64,000 bases of DNA, taken from the NCBI RefSeq assembly GCF_022984075.1, contig NZ_JALAAD010000001.1, positions 1,716,455-1,780,454 of the forward strand, read 5' to 3'. The position numbers and the translations under genes are program-made. This DNA is from Synechococcus sp. C9 (GTDB lineage Bacteria > Cyanobacteriota > Cyanobacteriia > Gloeomargaritales > Gloeomargaritaceae). Shown here in pieces: positions 35,001-42,672 of this stretch; the first letter of the stretch is position 1; each line of letters starts with the position of its first letter. Below the pieces are notes generated by a model. That model saw only the letters and a list, made by a program, of their open reading frames with translations. It ran no database searches and was not told where the DNA came from.

Positions 35001-35205
35001 TTGATAAATAGACTGTATTTTACTTGCACCAAATTGTCCTGAGCAAAGCCCTGTTGAAGATGTGTGGTTACATGGCAAGAATTTTTTGAGAAGTTTTTGG
35101 TACCAACTCCAATCTTTTTCCACTGTCAAATGGCTATTTAATTTTGCTTTAAGTCATCAGAAATTTGCTTTCCCTAAAATAGACAAAATAGACAAATACT
35201 CACCT

Positions 35206-35338
35206 CGTTCCATTCTCATTTAGGATTGCCATATTAGGACAACCTTACCCTGTTTGACTATAAAAACCAAAACGGGGCGGTGCCCCTGCGACCCATGTTC
35301 TCATAGCGACAGCGTGGCGTAGCCATACTGAGTTAGGA
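35206..35338. repeat. Decayed MITE A fragments
   Basis: TTCCATTCTCATTTAGGATT and GCCATA at 35210-35234 match the right end of MITE A. GGGGCGGTGCCCCTGCGACC at about 35274-35293 matches its centre. The two parts are separated and rearranged. The rest of the interval up to the ABC ATPase gene holds no gene. Confidence 0.5.
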
Positions 35339-36121
35339 TTACTCAAACATCACCATTGGTCCAGTGGGATTGCCGCTCATAAATTGGGTGATGTAGGGGT
35401 CATCGGTGGTATCCAATTCCTGGGTGCTTCCCTGCCATTGAATTTTGCCGTTATAGAGCAAAAAAATCCGGTCAGTGGTGCGGCGAATCGTGCTTTCCTG
35501 GTGGGTGACGACCACATAGGTAGCGGAATGTTGGACTTCCTTTTGTAAACTCCGCATCAAGTCCTCAATCACCCGGGAAGCCACCGGGTCCAAGCCCGCT
35601 GTTGGTTCATCGTACAGCAAAATATCCAGGTCATCCTGTTCAGCGTCCGGGTCCTCAATAATCGCCCGGGCGAGGGCTACCCGCCGCCGCATCCCCCCCG
35701 ATAATTCCGCTGGATACCGGTCGCCAATGCCTTTTAATCCCACCCGTTCCAAACTCAATTCCACTAAATCCCGCACCCGCTGTGGGGGCAAATGGCTGTG
35801 TTCCGAGAGCAAAAAACCCACATTTTCCGCCACCGTCAGGGAATCAAACAGCGCCGAACCCTGAAAAACCATGCCAATATGGGCTTTGCTCACCCCCCCT
35901 TCCCCGACCAGCACCTGGGGTTTGCCCTGCACCCAGACTTCCCCCCGATCGGGAGCCAGCAACCCCGCAATCAGGCGCAACGTCGTGGATTTCCCGGCAC
36001 CGGAAGGTCCAATAATGCCCACCGCTTCCCCCGGATAAATGGCAAAATTTACCCCATCCAGGATCGTTCGCCCACCTAATTGCTTATAAACATCCCGAAA
36101 TTCAATGATCGGTTGTTGCAT
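35339..36121 (-). CDS. ABC transporter ATP-binding protein, MlaF/Ttg2A type
   Basis: A 260-aa ATPase with Walker A GPSGAGKSTTLRLIAG near residue 38, signature LSGGMRRRVALARAI near 145, Walker B ILLYDEPTAGLDP, and the switch His in VVVTHQEST. The LSGGMRRR signature and the closing MVMFE resemble the ATPases of Mla/TGD lipid-transport systems, which move phospholipid between membranes with an MCE protein and a permease. No permease or MCE gene is adjacent. Transposon debris lies immediately downstream, where partners might once have stood. The gene follows ppgK by 41 nt. Confidence 0.87.
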   Translation of the reverse strand: MQQPIIEFRDVYKQLGGRTILDGVNFAIYPGEAVGIIGPSGAGKSTTLRLIAGLLAPDRGEVWVQGKPQVLVGEGGVSKAHIGMVFQGSALFDSLTVAENVGFLLSEHSHLPPQRVRDLVELSLERVGLKGIGDRYPAELSGGMRRRVALARAIIEDPDAEQDDLDILLYDEPTAGLDPVASRVIEDLMRSLQKEVQHSATYVVVTHQESTIRRTTDRIFLLYNGKIQWQGSTQELDTTDDPYITQFMSGNPTGPMVMFE

Positions 36122-36162
36122 TGGTGCGTGAATGGGAGGGCATTGTTACACACTATAATCCC

Positions 36163-36858
36163 TTAGGGTTCATCCCGCCAAAGGGCAATACCGCCGAGTA
36201 AACCCGCCACATTCGGCACTGTTTTCACCTGGGGAGGGAGGTCAAAACTGATATGTTTGGCGTTACCCCCACCCAAGTAAAGATGGTCGTAATGAAACAA
36301 TTCTTGCCACTGGGCGAGGGCTTTTTCGAGCCGCTGGTTCCATTTGCGTACCCCATCCCGCTTCAGGGCAATATGACCAAGGCATTCTTCGTAGGTGGCG
36401 TTTTTGCGAAAGGGATGATGTCCCAATTCCAAATTGGGCACCAAATGCCCCTGGGTAAATAAAGCCGAACCCACCCCCGTCCCCAGGGTAATCACCAATT
36501 CCACCCCCGTGCCTTGGATCGCACCATAGCCCTGCATATCCGCATCGTTAATCACCCGCACCGGCACCCCCAAGCGTTCCTGGAGGATGTGTTGCAGATT
36601 CACCCCCAACCAGTCGGGATGCAGATTGGCGGCTGTGATGGTGACACCCTGGCAGACTACGCCCGGAAATCCTACCGATACCCGGTCATAGGTTTTGCCT
36701 TGAGCCAAAGCGCAGATAATCGCCAGCATAGGCTCCGGTTGAGCCGGGTGGGGGGTTGCCTGCCGTTCCCGGGGGGTTACTGTCTCTCCTGCCGCATTCA
36801 AGACTAGAGCTTTGATGCCACTGCCCCCAATGTCAATGGCGAGGGTATAGGGAGACAT
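36163..36858 (-). CDS. ppgK: Polyphosphate glucokinase, ROK family
   Basis: A 231-aa protein beginning MSPYTLAIDIGGSGIKALVL, with the ROK phosphate-binding loop. VINDADMQGYGA carries the catalytic Asp, and LVITLGTGVGSALF the second phosphate-binding loop. The glucose-binding ELGHHPF motif follows. The length and the lack of a zinc-binding ROK motif fit the polyphosphate/ATP-dependent glucokinase (PPGK) group, which phosphorylates glucose in the cytoplasm with polyphosphate as donor. It is likely co-transcribed with the ABC ATPase. Confidence 0.9.
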   Translation of the reverse strand: MSPYTLAIDIGGSGIKALVLNAAGETVTPRERQATPHPAQPEPMLAIICALAQGKTYDRVSVGFPGVVCQGVTITAANLHPDWLGVNLQHILQERLGVPVRVINDADMQGYGAIQGTGVELVITLGTGVGSALFTQGHLVPNLELGHHPFRKNATYEECLGHIALKRDGVRKWNQRLEKALAQWQELFHYDHLYLGGGNAKHISFDLPPQVKTVPNVAGLLGGIALWRDEP

Positions 36859-37166
36859 AAAACTTTCCTGTATTTGGATGAAATCATTATCCCTTGAATG
36901 GGGAGCTAATTTTAGCTTGATTTTTAACCGCTGGGATTTTTTGATAATTCAGAATCTAACTCAGAATATGCGGTTCCCCCATCCCTGATATGACAATCGC
37001 ACTTAAATTAACTTGAATGATGAGTAGAAATTTGATACTTAGAATTTTTTTGTACTTAAAACACCAAGGGTCACAGGGCACCGCCCCATACTTGGTTCTG
37101 ACCACTTTGTTATTCCCATATATTGTTAGATTATCAGAGATTTTTACGGAAAGAAATTTTGCTATT
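36859..37166. other. Intergenic region with a decayed MITE A piece
   Basis: No gene is seen. GGGTCACAGGGCACCGCCCC and CTTGGTTCTG at about 37068-37102 match the centre of MITE A, so a decayed copy lies here. The ppgK promoter should be near 36860-36960. Confidence 0.5.
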
Positions 37167-38033
37167 TTAGGTTGGTGGCGTGCCCCGCCGACGAAACCGT
37201 TTCATTTGCTCCGTGAGCATATCCAATTGCAAATCCCCCAACCCCCTGAGCATGGCTTCCGCCGAGGCAAACCGATCCTTAGGATAGGGTTCTAAAGCCT
37301 TGTCCAACGTCTCCACCAAACTACTGGGCAAATCGGGAAACTGATCCCGCCAGAGAATTTTGCCACTTTGGGGGTCGGAATTGAACTCCTGGGGTTCTTT
37401 GCCGCTCAAAAGATAGAGAGCCGTCATCGCCAAGCTATACAAATCACTGCTAAAAATCGGTCGCCCCATCCCTTGCTCCATCGGCATATACCCTAGGGAA
37501 CCAATCACCATACTCGCCGCACTGGTGCCATGCCCCAAGACTTCTTTCACCGCCCCAAAATCAATTAAAACTGGCTTATTATCTGCCTTACGTAGCATGA
37601 TATTCGGCGGTTTTATATCCCGGTGAATGATACCTTTTTTATGGATATATTGCAAAATTCCTAATACATCAATCAAAATCTGCACCACCTCCGAAGGGGG
37701 TAATATCCCTTCCCGTTGTACCTTCTGTTCTAAATTAATCCCCTCAATGAGTTCTTGCACTAGATAAAATTTATTCTCCTCGGTGAAATAAGCGTAGAGT
37801 TTGGGAATGAAATTCGTCCCATTGCTCAAATCCTCCAAAATAGCCGCTTCCCGTTCAAACCGGCGTTTTATTTGTTCATATACTTCGGGATTTTGGGTGG
37901 CGGGGCGCAACTGCTTGATCACACAGGGACGGCGGGAGGGGAGGAACGTATCCTCAGCCATGAACGTGATCCCAAATCCCCCTTTCCCCAAGGGAGCGGT
38001 CATCTGGTAGCGGTTGTTGAGTAATTTGCTCAT
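37167..38033 (-). CDS. Serine/threonine protein kinase, cyanobacterial Spk type
   Basis: A 288-aa kinase without extra domains. It has the glycine loop APLGKGGFGITFMAED, Lys in PCVIKQLRP, catalytic loop IIHRDIKPPNIMLR and DFGAVKE. The tail ends soon after the kinase domain (LGDLQLDMLTEQMKRFRRRG), with no membrane segment, so it is cytoplasmic. The PPN in place of the common PEN is seen in cyanobacterial kinases of this group. Targets unknown. It stands alone, convergent with nothing. Confidence 0.9.
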   Translation of the reverse strand: MSKLLNNRYQMTAPLGKGGFGITFMAEDTFLPSRRPCVIKQLRPATQNPEVYEQIKRRFEREAAILEDLSNGTNFIPKLYAYFTEENKFYLVQELIEGINLEQKVQREGILPPSEVVQILIDVLGILQYIHKKGIIHRDIKPPNIMLRKADNKPVLIDFGAVKEVLGHGTSAASMVIGSLGYMPMEQGMGRPIFSSDLYSLAMTALYLLSGKEPQEFNSDPQSGKILWRDQFPDLPSSLVETLDKALEPYPKDRFASAEAMLRGLGDLQLDMLTEQMKRFRRRGTPPT

Positions 38034-38078
38034 GGGTTAAACACGGGGTTCCTGATTCAGTTTAACGGGATATGCAGG

Positions 38079-40253
38079 TCAAGCAAATAAAATCGTGGTA
38101 TGTCCCGCCCGGGGTTTGACCGTGGTGGCTAGGGTGGGCAGGGTGGGCACCGTTGGTCGCAGGCTGTTGAGTTCCGCCAGGAGAATGGCACTGCTGTTGA
38201 TCATCACCGCCAGCACCGGGTCAAGGGCGAAAAACACCCCCCCCAGCACAATACTCAGGTTGGGCACCACCACCAGCCCCAGGTTTTGATAAATCACCGT
38301 CATGGTTTCCCGGGCGATCTGAATGCCATAGACCAAACTCCGCAGGTCATCCTGGGTCAAGATCACATCCGCCGTATCGGTAGCCAGAGCAGTCCCCCCC
38401 TGGAGTGCGATAGAAACGCTGGCATAGGCCAAAACAGGGGCATCGTTGATCCCCTCCCCCACATAGGCCACCCGTTGCCCCTGGTGTTCAAATTGCTTGA
38501 GGACTTCCACCTTCTGGTCAGGCAACAGTTCCGCATACACCCGCTCCGGGGGAATCCCCAGGCGTTCGGCGGTGATCTGGGCGGCTGGGAGCAAATCCCC
38601 GGTTAACACATAGGCAGTCAGTCCCATGTCCTGCAAGGCTTGCACGGCCAATTCGGCTTCGGGACGCAGGGGATTGGTCAACGCCACCACCCCCAACAGC
38701 CGTTCCCCCCGAGCCACATAGACCCGAGAATAGCCCGCTTCCCGCAGGTGGGGGTACATCTGGTGGACTATTTCCGTATCAATTCCCTCCTCCCGCAACC
38801 ACCGACCACTGCCAACCCGCACCACCGCCTCCCCCAAGGTCGCCCGCATCCCCTGCCCCGGCAACACCTCCACCGTGCCCACCGCCGCCGGTTCAATGCC
38901 AAAATCCTCCCCGTACTGCACAATCGCCAGGGAAGCCGGATGGAGCGAAGCCTTGCACAATGCGGTTGCCAACTCCAGCAGGGTAAACGTGTCGGTCTCC
39001 GGATCGATCAGGAACACATCAAACACCTGCGCCTGCCCCTGGGTGAGCGTACCGGTTTTGTCAAAGACGATGCCATCTACCTGCGCCAGCATTTCCAACG
39101 CCCGCCCGGAACGGATATACAAACCGTACTGCGCCGCCTGCCGTACCGCTGTCAAAATCGCCGTCGCCGAAGCCAACTTGACCCCCGTGCCGAAGTCCAA
39201 CTGCAACAGTGCCAGGGCTTGGTGCCAGTTCCCCGTCAGGACAAACAATACCCCACTGAGAAAAAGAATCGGTGTAATCGTCCATTCCCCCACCCGCTCC
39301 GCATAGTCCGACACCCGCGAATCCGGTTCTGGAGCCGCCTGCAAAAGCTCCAAAGCCTGACCCATGCGCGTATCCTTGCCCGTTTCCTCCGCCCGCACCC
39401 ACAATTGCCCCCGCACCACCAACCCCGACGCATACACCCGGGTTCCCGGTTGGCAGGGCTGTAAACGCACCTCCCCGCTGAGATTTTGGTTGTCCACCAA
39501 GCCTTCCCCCCGTACCACCGTGCCATCCACCGGAATCCGCTCCCCGTAGGTCAACACCACCACATCCCCCTGTTCCACCCTCACCAAGGGCACCAGCATC
39601 TCCTCCCCCTGGCGTTCCACCCGCACCTGTACTGATGACACATCCATCAACACCGCATGGCGGCGACTGGTTTGCCGTGCTGTCGCATCCCGTACCAGCT
39701 CCGTTGCCTCCCCAATCGTCAACTGCAAGGTAGGCGGCACATACTGCCCCTCCAAGGCATGGATCACCGTCCACAGACTATCCAAAACATCCAGGTTTAA
39801 CTTACGCTCATGGCTCAGGGCGTGCCAACTGGAAATAAATACCGGTCTCGCCGCCCACAACACCACCCCCGCCATCAACCAAGCCGGAATCGGCACCTGG
39901 AACCCCGTTGTCGCTATCCCCAACCCCAAAGCCAACAACGGCCAACCAAATTGTTCCGTCCAATTCTCTAGCGCATCCGCTCCCCAAGCCCCATCCTCCT
40001 CCCCACACGCCTGCGCCGCCTCCCTGATGCAAGCCAGCACCGCCTGCCGTTCCCCGCCCTCCACCACCACACAGGCCGCCCAGGTGGAACACCGCAGTCC
40101 CACCACCCCCGGCACCCGCTCCAACAACCAAAGCAAATATTCCCGATAGGCCGGGTCAACCGCCAGCAAGGGCACCCGCACCCGCACCCGCCCCGGCACC
40201 TCATGCACTACCCGATAGACGACCCGAGGAACCGGAGCAACGGCCAAGGACAT
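38079..40253 (-). CDS. Heavy-metal-type P-type ATPase lacking the CPC motif
   Basis: A 724-aa protein. The N-terminal 80 residues are an HMA-like fold (GRVRVRVPLLAVDPAYREYL) without the CxxC metal site. The actuator domain carries DNQNLSGEVRLQ in place of TGES. The phosphorylation site is DKTGTLTQGQ, with the P1B-type HP dipeptide in SLHPASLAIV and GEGINDAPVLA in the P domain. The membrane motif that is CPC or SPC in known P1B pumps reads LDFGTGVKLASATAI here, so the metal is uncertain. It lies 54 nt downstream of a metallothionein gene in the same direction, which suggests metal export or homeostasis. Confidence 0.9.
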   Translation of the reverse strand: MSLAVAPVPRVVYRVVHEVPGRVRVRVPLLAVDPAYREYLLWLLERVPGVVGLRCSTWAACVVVEGGERQAVLACIREAAQACGEEDGAWGADALENWTEQFGWPLLALGLGIATTGFQVPIPAWLMAGVVLWAARPVFISSWHALSHERKLNLDVLDSLWTVIHALEGQYVPPTLQLTIGEATELVRDATARQTSRRHAVLMDVSSVQVRVERQGEEMLVPLVRVEQGDVVVLTYGERIPVDGTVVRGEGLVDNQNLSGEVRLQPCQPGTRVYASGLVVRGQLWVRAEETGKDTRMGQALELLQAAPEPDSRVSDYAERVGEWTITPILFLSGVLFVLTGNWHQALALLQLDFGTGVKLASATAILTAVRQAAQYGLYIRSGRALEMLAQVDGIVFDKTGTLTQGQAQVFDVFLIDPETDTFTLLELATALCKASLHPASLAIVQYGEDFGIEPAAVGTVEVLPGQGMRATLGEAVVRVGSGRWLREEGIDTEIVHQMYPHLREAGYSRVYVARGERLLGVVALTNPLRPEAELAVQALQDMGLTAYVLTGDLLPAAQITAERLGIPPERVYAELLPDQKVEVLKQFEHQGQRVAYVGEGINDAPVLAYASVSIALQGGTALATDTADVILTQDDLRSLVYGIQIARETMTVIYQNLGLVVVPNLSIVLGGVFFALDPVLAVMINSSAILLAELNSLRPTVPTLPTLATTVKPRAGHTTILFA

Positions 40254-40307
40254 CCATTCATCCCCAAAACAATTACCCCTAGCCTATCACCCCGGTTCCC
40301 GATCTAT

Positions 40308-40454
40308 CTAACAGGGACAACCCTCATGCCCACAACCCGGCCCCTGGGGATGCCCCTGGGCACAGGCCTCACTGCAATACACCTTGTCCCCCACCCGCAG
40401 CGCCGTCGCCGGATCAACTTGGCAAACGCACCGCTCACAATCACATTTCACCAT
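40308..40454 (-). CDS. smtA: Cyanobacterial metallothionein (SmtA-like)
   Basis: The start chosen is the ATG at 40454 (48 aa), because MVKCDCERCVCQVDPATALR aligns with SmtA. The cysteines come as CDCERCVC, CSEAC and CGHEGCPC, and a His follows Gly in GCGHEG, as in the zinc-finger-like SmtA fold. It binds zinc or cadmium in a four-metal cluster. A palindromic site of the SmtB/ArsR type lies 35-56 nt upstream. No smtB gene is in the window. The P-type ATPase follows in the same direction. Confidence 0.9.
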   Translation of the reverse strand: MVKCDCERCVCQVDPATALRVGDKVYCSEACAQGHPQGPGCGHEGCPC

Positions 40455-40488
40455 CACCGAACCTCCATAAAACCGAATAACCCAATCA

Positions 40489-40510
40489 TATATGAACATT
40501 TATTCATGTG
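40489..40510. promoter_or_regulatory. SmtB/ArsR-type operator candidate
   Basis: An imperfect palindrome is centred on ATGAACATTTATTCAT (40492-40507). ATGAA...TTCAT arms with an AT-rich centre are typical of SmtB/ZiaR/CzrA operators that release on zinc binding. It lies between the metallothionein gene (minus) and transaldolase (plus), closer to the former. Confidence 0.65.
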
Positions 40511-40608
40511 TCAAGGGGTGGGGGAAACCTATAGTTGGTCTTAAGTCTGGGGGGGATAGCCAAGGGCTTGGGGACAATAGGGTTACAGTCTGCCCAGGAG
40601 GGAAATGT

Positions 40609-41724
40609 ATGAATGCGCCCAATCCCCTGTTAGAGATTCCCCAGTACGGCCAGAGCATTTGGATGGACAATTTGAGCCGGAATTTGATCGTCTCCGGTGA
40701 ATTACAGCGGTTGATCAGCACCCGGGGCATTTGTGGGATTACCTCCAACCCGGCCATTTTTGAAAAAGCCATTGCCGGGAATGCCATTTACGATGCGGAC
40801 ATTATTGCCGGTGCCAAGGCGGGTTTGTCCGTGCCCCAGATTTACGAATCCCTGGTCTTCAAGGACATTCAGGATGCCTGCGATATTTTTCGGCCCATTT
40901 ATGATGCCACCCAAGGGTTAGATGGGTATGTGAGTTTGGAAGTCGCCCCGGAATTGGCGCGGGACACGGCCGGAACGGTGCGGGAAGCCCTGCGGTATGC
41001 CGAGGCCATCAACCGTCCCAACGTGATGATCAAAATTCCGGGCACCCCGGAGGGTCTGGCCGCTGTGGAGCAGGTGATCGCCGCCGGGATTAATGTGAAT
41101 ATCACCCTGCTGTTCAGTGTGCAAAGCTATGTGGACACCGCCTGGGCGTACATCCGGGGGCTAGAGGCACGGGTCGCCAAGGGGGAACCCATTGACCGGA
41201 TTGCCTCCGTCGCCAGCTTTTTCCTGAGCCGGATTGACAGCAAGGTGGACAAGCTCCTCATGGACATCGGCACCGATGCGGCCAAGGCGTTGTTGGGGAA
41301 AGTGGCCATTGCCAATGCCAAGGTGGCCTACGAGCGGTTCCAAGAAATTCTCCAAGACCCCCGCTGGCAAGCCCTCGCCGCCCAGGGAGCCAAGGTGCAA
41401 CGCCTGCTGTGGGCGAGTACCAGCACCAAAAACCCCCAGTACAGCGATGTGATGTACGTGGAGGAACTGGTGGGTGCCAACACGGTGAACACCCTGCCCC
41501 CGGAGACCATCGAGGCGTGTGCCGACCATTGCCACATCAGCGACCATCTGCGGGATGGGTTTGACCAGGCGGAGCAGGTGCTGGCCCAGGTGCAGGCCCT
41601 GGGAATTGACCTGGACCAAGTGATGGCGGAATTGCTGGCGGAGGGGATTCAAAAATTCATTGACCCCTTTACCGCTTTGATGCGTTCCCTCAGCGATAAG
41701 GTGGCGCAACTCACCCCCGCTTAG
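40609..41724 (+). CDS. tal: Transaldolase
   Basis: The start chosen is the ATG at 40609, preceded by AGGAGGG (371 aa). It reads MNAPNPLLEIPQYGQSIWMD, and NLSRNLIVSGELQRLI and GICGITSNPAIFEKAI follow, the family's start motif. The Schiff-base lysine lies in PNVMIKIPGTPEGLAAVEQ, and NVNITLLFSVQSY follows. Transaldolase exchanges a three-carbon unit between sedoheptulose-7-phosphate and glyceraldehyde-3-phosphate in the pentose phosphate pathway. The type is the 370-400-aa one found in cyanobacteria and actinobacteria. tadA begins at the base after its stop. Confidence 0.95.
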   Translation: MNAPNPLLEIPQYGQSIWMDNLSRNLIVSGELQRLISTRGICGITSNPAIFEKAIAGNAIYDADIIAGAKAGLSVPQIYESLVFKDIQDACDIFRPIYDATQGLDGYVSLEVAPELARDTAGTVREALRYAEAINRPNVMIKIPGTPEGLAAVEQVIAAGINVNITLLFSVQSYVDTAWAYIRGLEARVAKGEPIDRIASVASFFLSRIDSKVDKLLMDIGTDAAKALLGKVAIANAKVAYERFQEILQDPRWQALAAQGAKVQRLLWASTSTKNPQYSDVMYVEELVGANTVNTLPPETIEACADHCHISDHLRDGFDQAEQVLAQVQALGIDLDQVMAELLAEGIQKFIDPFTALMRSLSDKVAQLTPA

Positions 41725-42192
41725 GTGACTCCGGCCAGCCACACAGACTGGATGCGGTTGGCTCTGGCCTTGGCGGAGCGGGCGGGGCAAGCCGGGGATG
41801 TCCCCGTTGGTGCGGTAATTGTCAATGGGCAGGGGCAATGTATCGCCCAAGCGGAAAATCAACGCCAGCGCACCCATGACCCCACCGCCCATGCGGAGAT
41901 TTTGGCTCTGCGGCAGGCGGGCATGGCCCTGGGAACCTGGTACCTCACCGAATGTACCTTGTATGTCACCTTGGAACCCTGTCCCATGTGTGCGGGGGCC
42001 CTGGTGAATGCTCGGATTGGTGCCCTGGTGTATGGTGCCAGTGACCCGAAAGCGGGAGCCATCGCCAGTGTGATTCAGATTCCCACCAGTCCGGCTTCCA
42101 ACCATCGCTTCCCAGTGACGAGTGGCATTCTTGGCGAGGAATGTCGAGAACTTTTACAAAATTGGTTTCGCCAGCGGCGGCACAGCCCCTAG
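41725..42192 (+). CDS. tadA: tRNA adenosine(34) deaminase TadA
   Basis: A GTG start directly follows the tal stop (155 aa). The zinc-binding deaminase motifs are present: HAEILALRQA with catalytic Glu, and PCPMCAGALV with the two cysteines. NPVGAVI-type sequence (DVPVGAVIVNGQGQ) precedes them. TadA converts adenosine 34 of tRNA-Arg(ACG) to inosine and is essential in most bacteria. It is in one transcript with tal. A tRNA gene follows 40 bp later. Confidence 0.94.
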   Translation: MTPASHTDWMRLALALAERAGQAGDVPVGAVIVNGQGQCIAQAENQRQRTHDPTAHAEILALRQAGMALGTWYLTECTLYVTLEPCPMCAGALVNARIGALVYGASDPKAGAIASVIQIPTSPASNHRFPVTSGILGEECRELLQNWFRQRRHSP

Positions 42193-42232
42193 CAGGGCAT
42201 TCCCTGTGCCATAATAGAAAACGCATCATTAC

Positions 42233-42305
42233 GGGGCTATAGCTCAGTTGGTAGAGCACCTCAATGGCATTGAGGGGGTCAGCGGTTCGAGTCCGCTTAG
42301 CTCCA
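42233..42305 (+). tRNA. tRNA-Ala (anticodon GGC)
   Basis: All four arms fold: acceptor GGGGCTA with TAGCTCC, D arm GCTC/GAGC, anticodon stem CCTCA/TGAGG with the loop ATGGCAT (anticodon GGC), and T arm AGCGG/CCGCT with TTCGAGT. The third acceptor pair is G:U, the identity element for alanine. The 3' CCA is not encoded. Confidence 0.97.
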
Positions 42306-42429
42306 TAGACATTTCAGCCACCAGTAAGGGGATTTCAGGATTTTTAGTGCAGTACGGGTTGGGTATAGTTAGGGCTGGTTAGGGCAATTTAGAGCCGAAA
42401 TTGGGCTACATAAATTTGGGGCAGAATCC

Positions 42430-42585
42430 ATGCCTCGTGAATGGGTCAAGCTGGAGGCAGAGTGTGCCAAGAAGGGAAGCGTCTCCCTCTGGATGGTTGA
42501 ATTAACTCTGGCTCTGTTTGCCAATTCAAGGGTTAACGAAACCATTAATTCAATGAGGGATTCGATGCTAGCATTACTTACTTGA
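42430..42585 (+). CDS. Possible small protein of 51 aa between tRNA-Ala and the array
   Basis: An ATG at 42430 opens MPREWVKLEAECAKKGSVSL and ends MRDSMLALLT. I recognise no family, and no strong ribosome site precedes it. The 367-bp interval from the tRNA to the first repeat holds nothing else that I can name. It lies at the trailer side of the array, so it is not the leader. Confidence 0.25.
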   Translation: MPREWVKLEAECAKKGSVSLWMVELTLALFANSRVNETINSMRDSMLALLT

Positions 42586-42672
42586 AACTCTCTTACTTTC
42601 TAGCAAAACGGATACTGTAGGAAACAACAAAAACCAAGAGCAAAGGGGACTTGTTAGTTGAGTTAGTACAGT

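Larger units (their letters stand above)
33413..35215 (+). pseudogene. Degenerate IS630-family transposase, three times interrupted
   Basis: Pieces of one DDE_3 transposase are read in order: FSEAGITWKRSQKVNPKTEL, then LLFLDECHLCWGDVCGYVWG with the first Asp, IEIPIVNERNRQTYFGALN, then TKEFILREYDGANGASTIAF, later NQGKAENEWELICT, and APNCPEQSPVEDVWLHGKNF with the last Glu and LFNFALSHQKFAFPKIDK. Between them lie a 101-bp MITE, a complete second IS630 element and a ~92-bp repeat. The N-terminal helix-turn-helix and the segment with the second Asp are missing, and there is a frameshift near 33500. Not functional. Confidence 0.8.

Noticed and set aside
37167-38033. A link of the Spk-type kinase or CHASE2 kinase to the CRISPR loci
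   Set aside because: Both are typical stand-alone cyanobacterial kinases surrounded by core genes; only distance-based association could be claimed.
39061-39774. Long Gly-rich frames in shadow of the P-type ATPase, CHASE2 kinase, proA and cobB genes
   Set aside because: They arise from GC-rich codon third positions of real genes in other frames; the composition is unlike any protein domain.
40492-41724. Transaldolase starting at 40492
   Set aside because: That start lies in the metallothionein operator; the ATG at 40609 has a strong ribosome site and begins the conserved domain.
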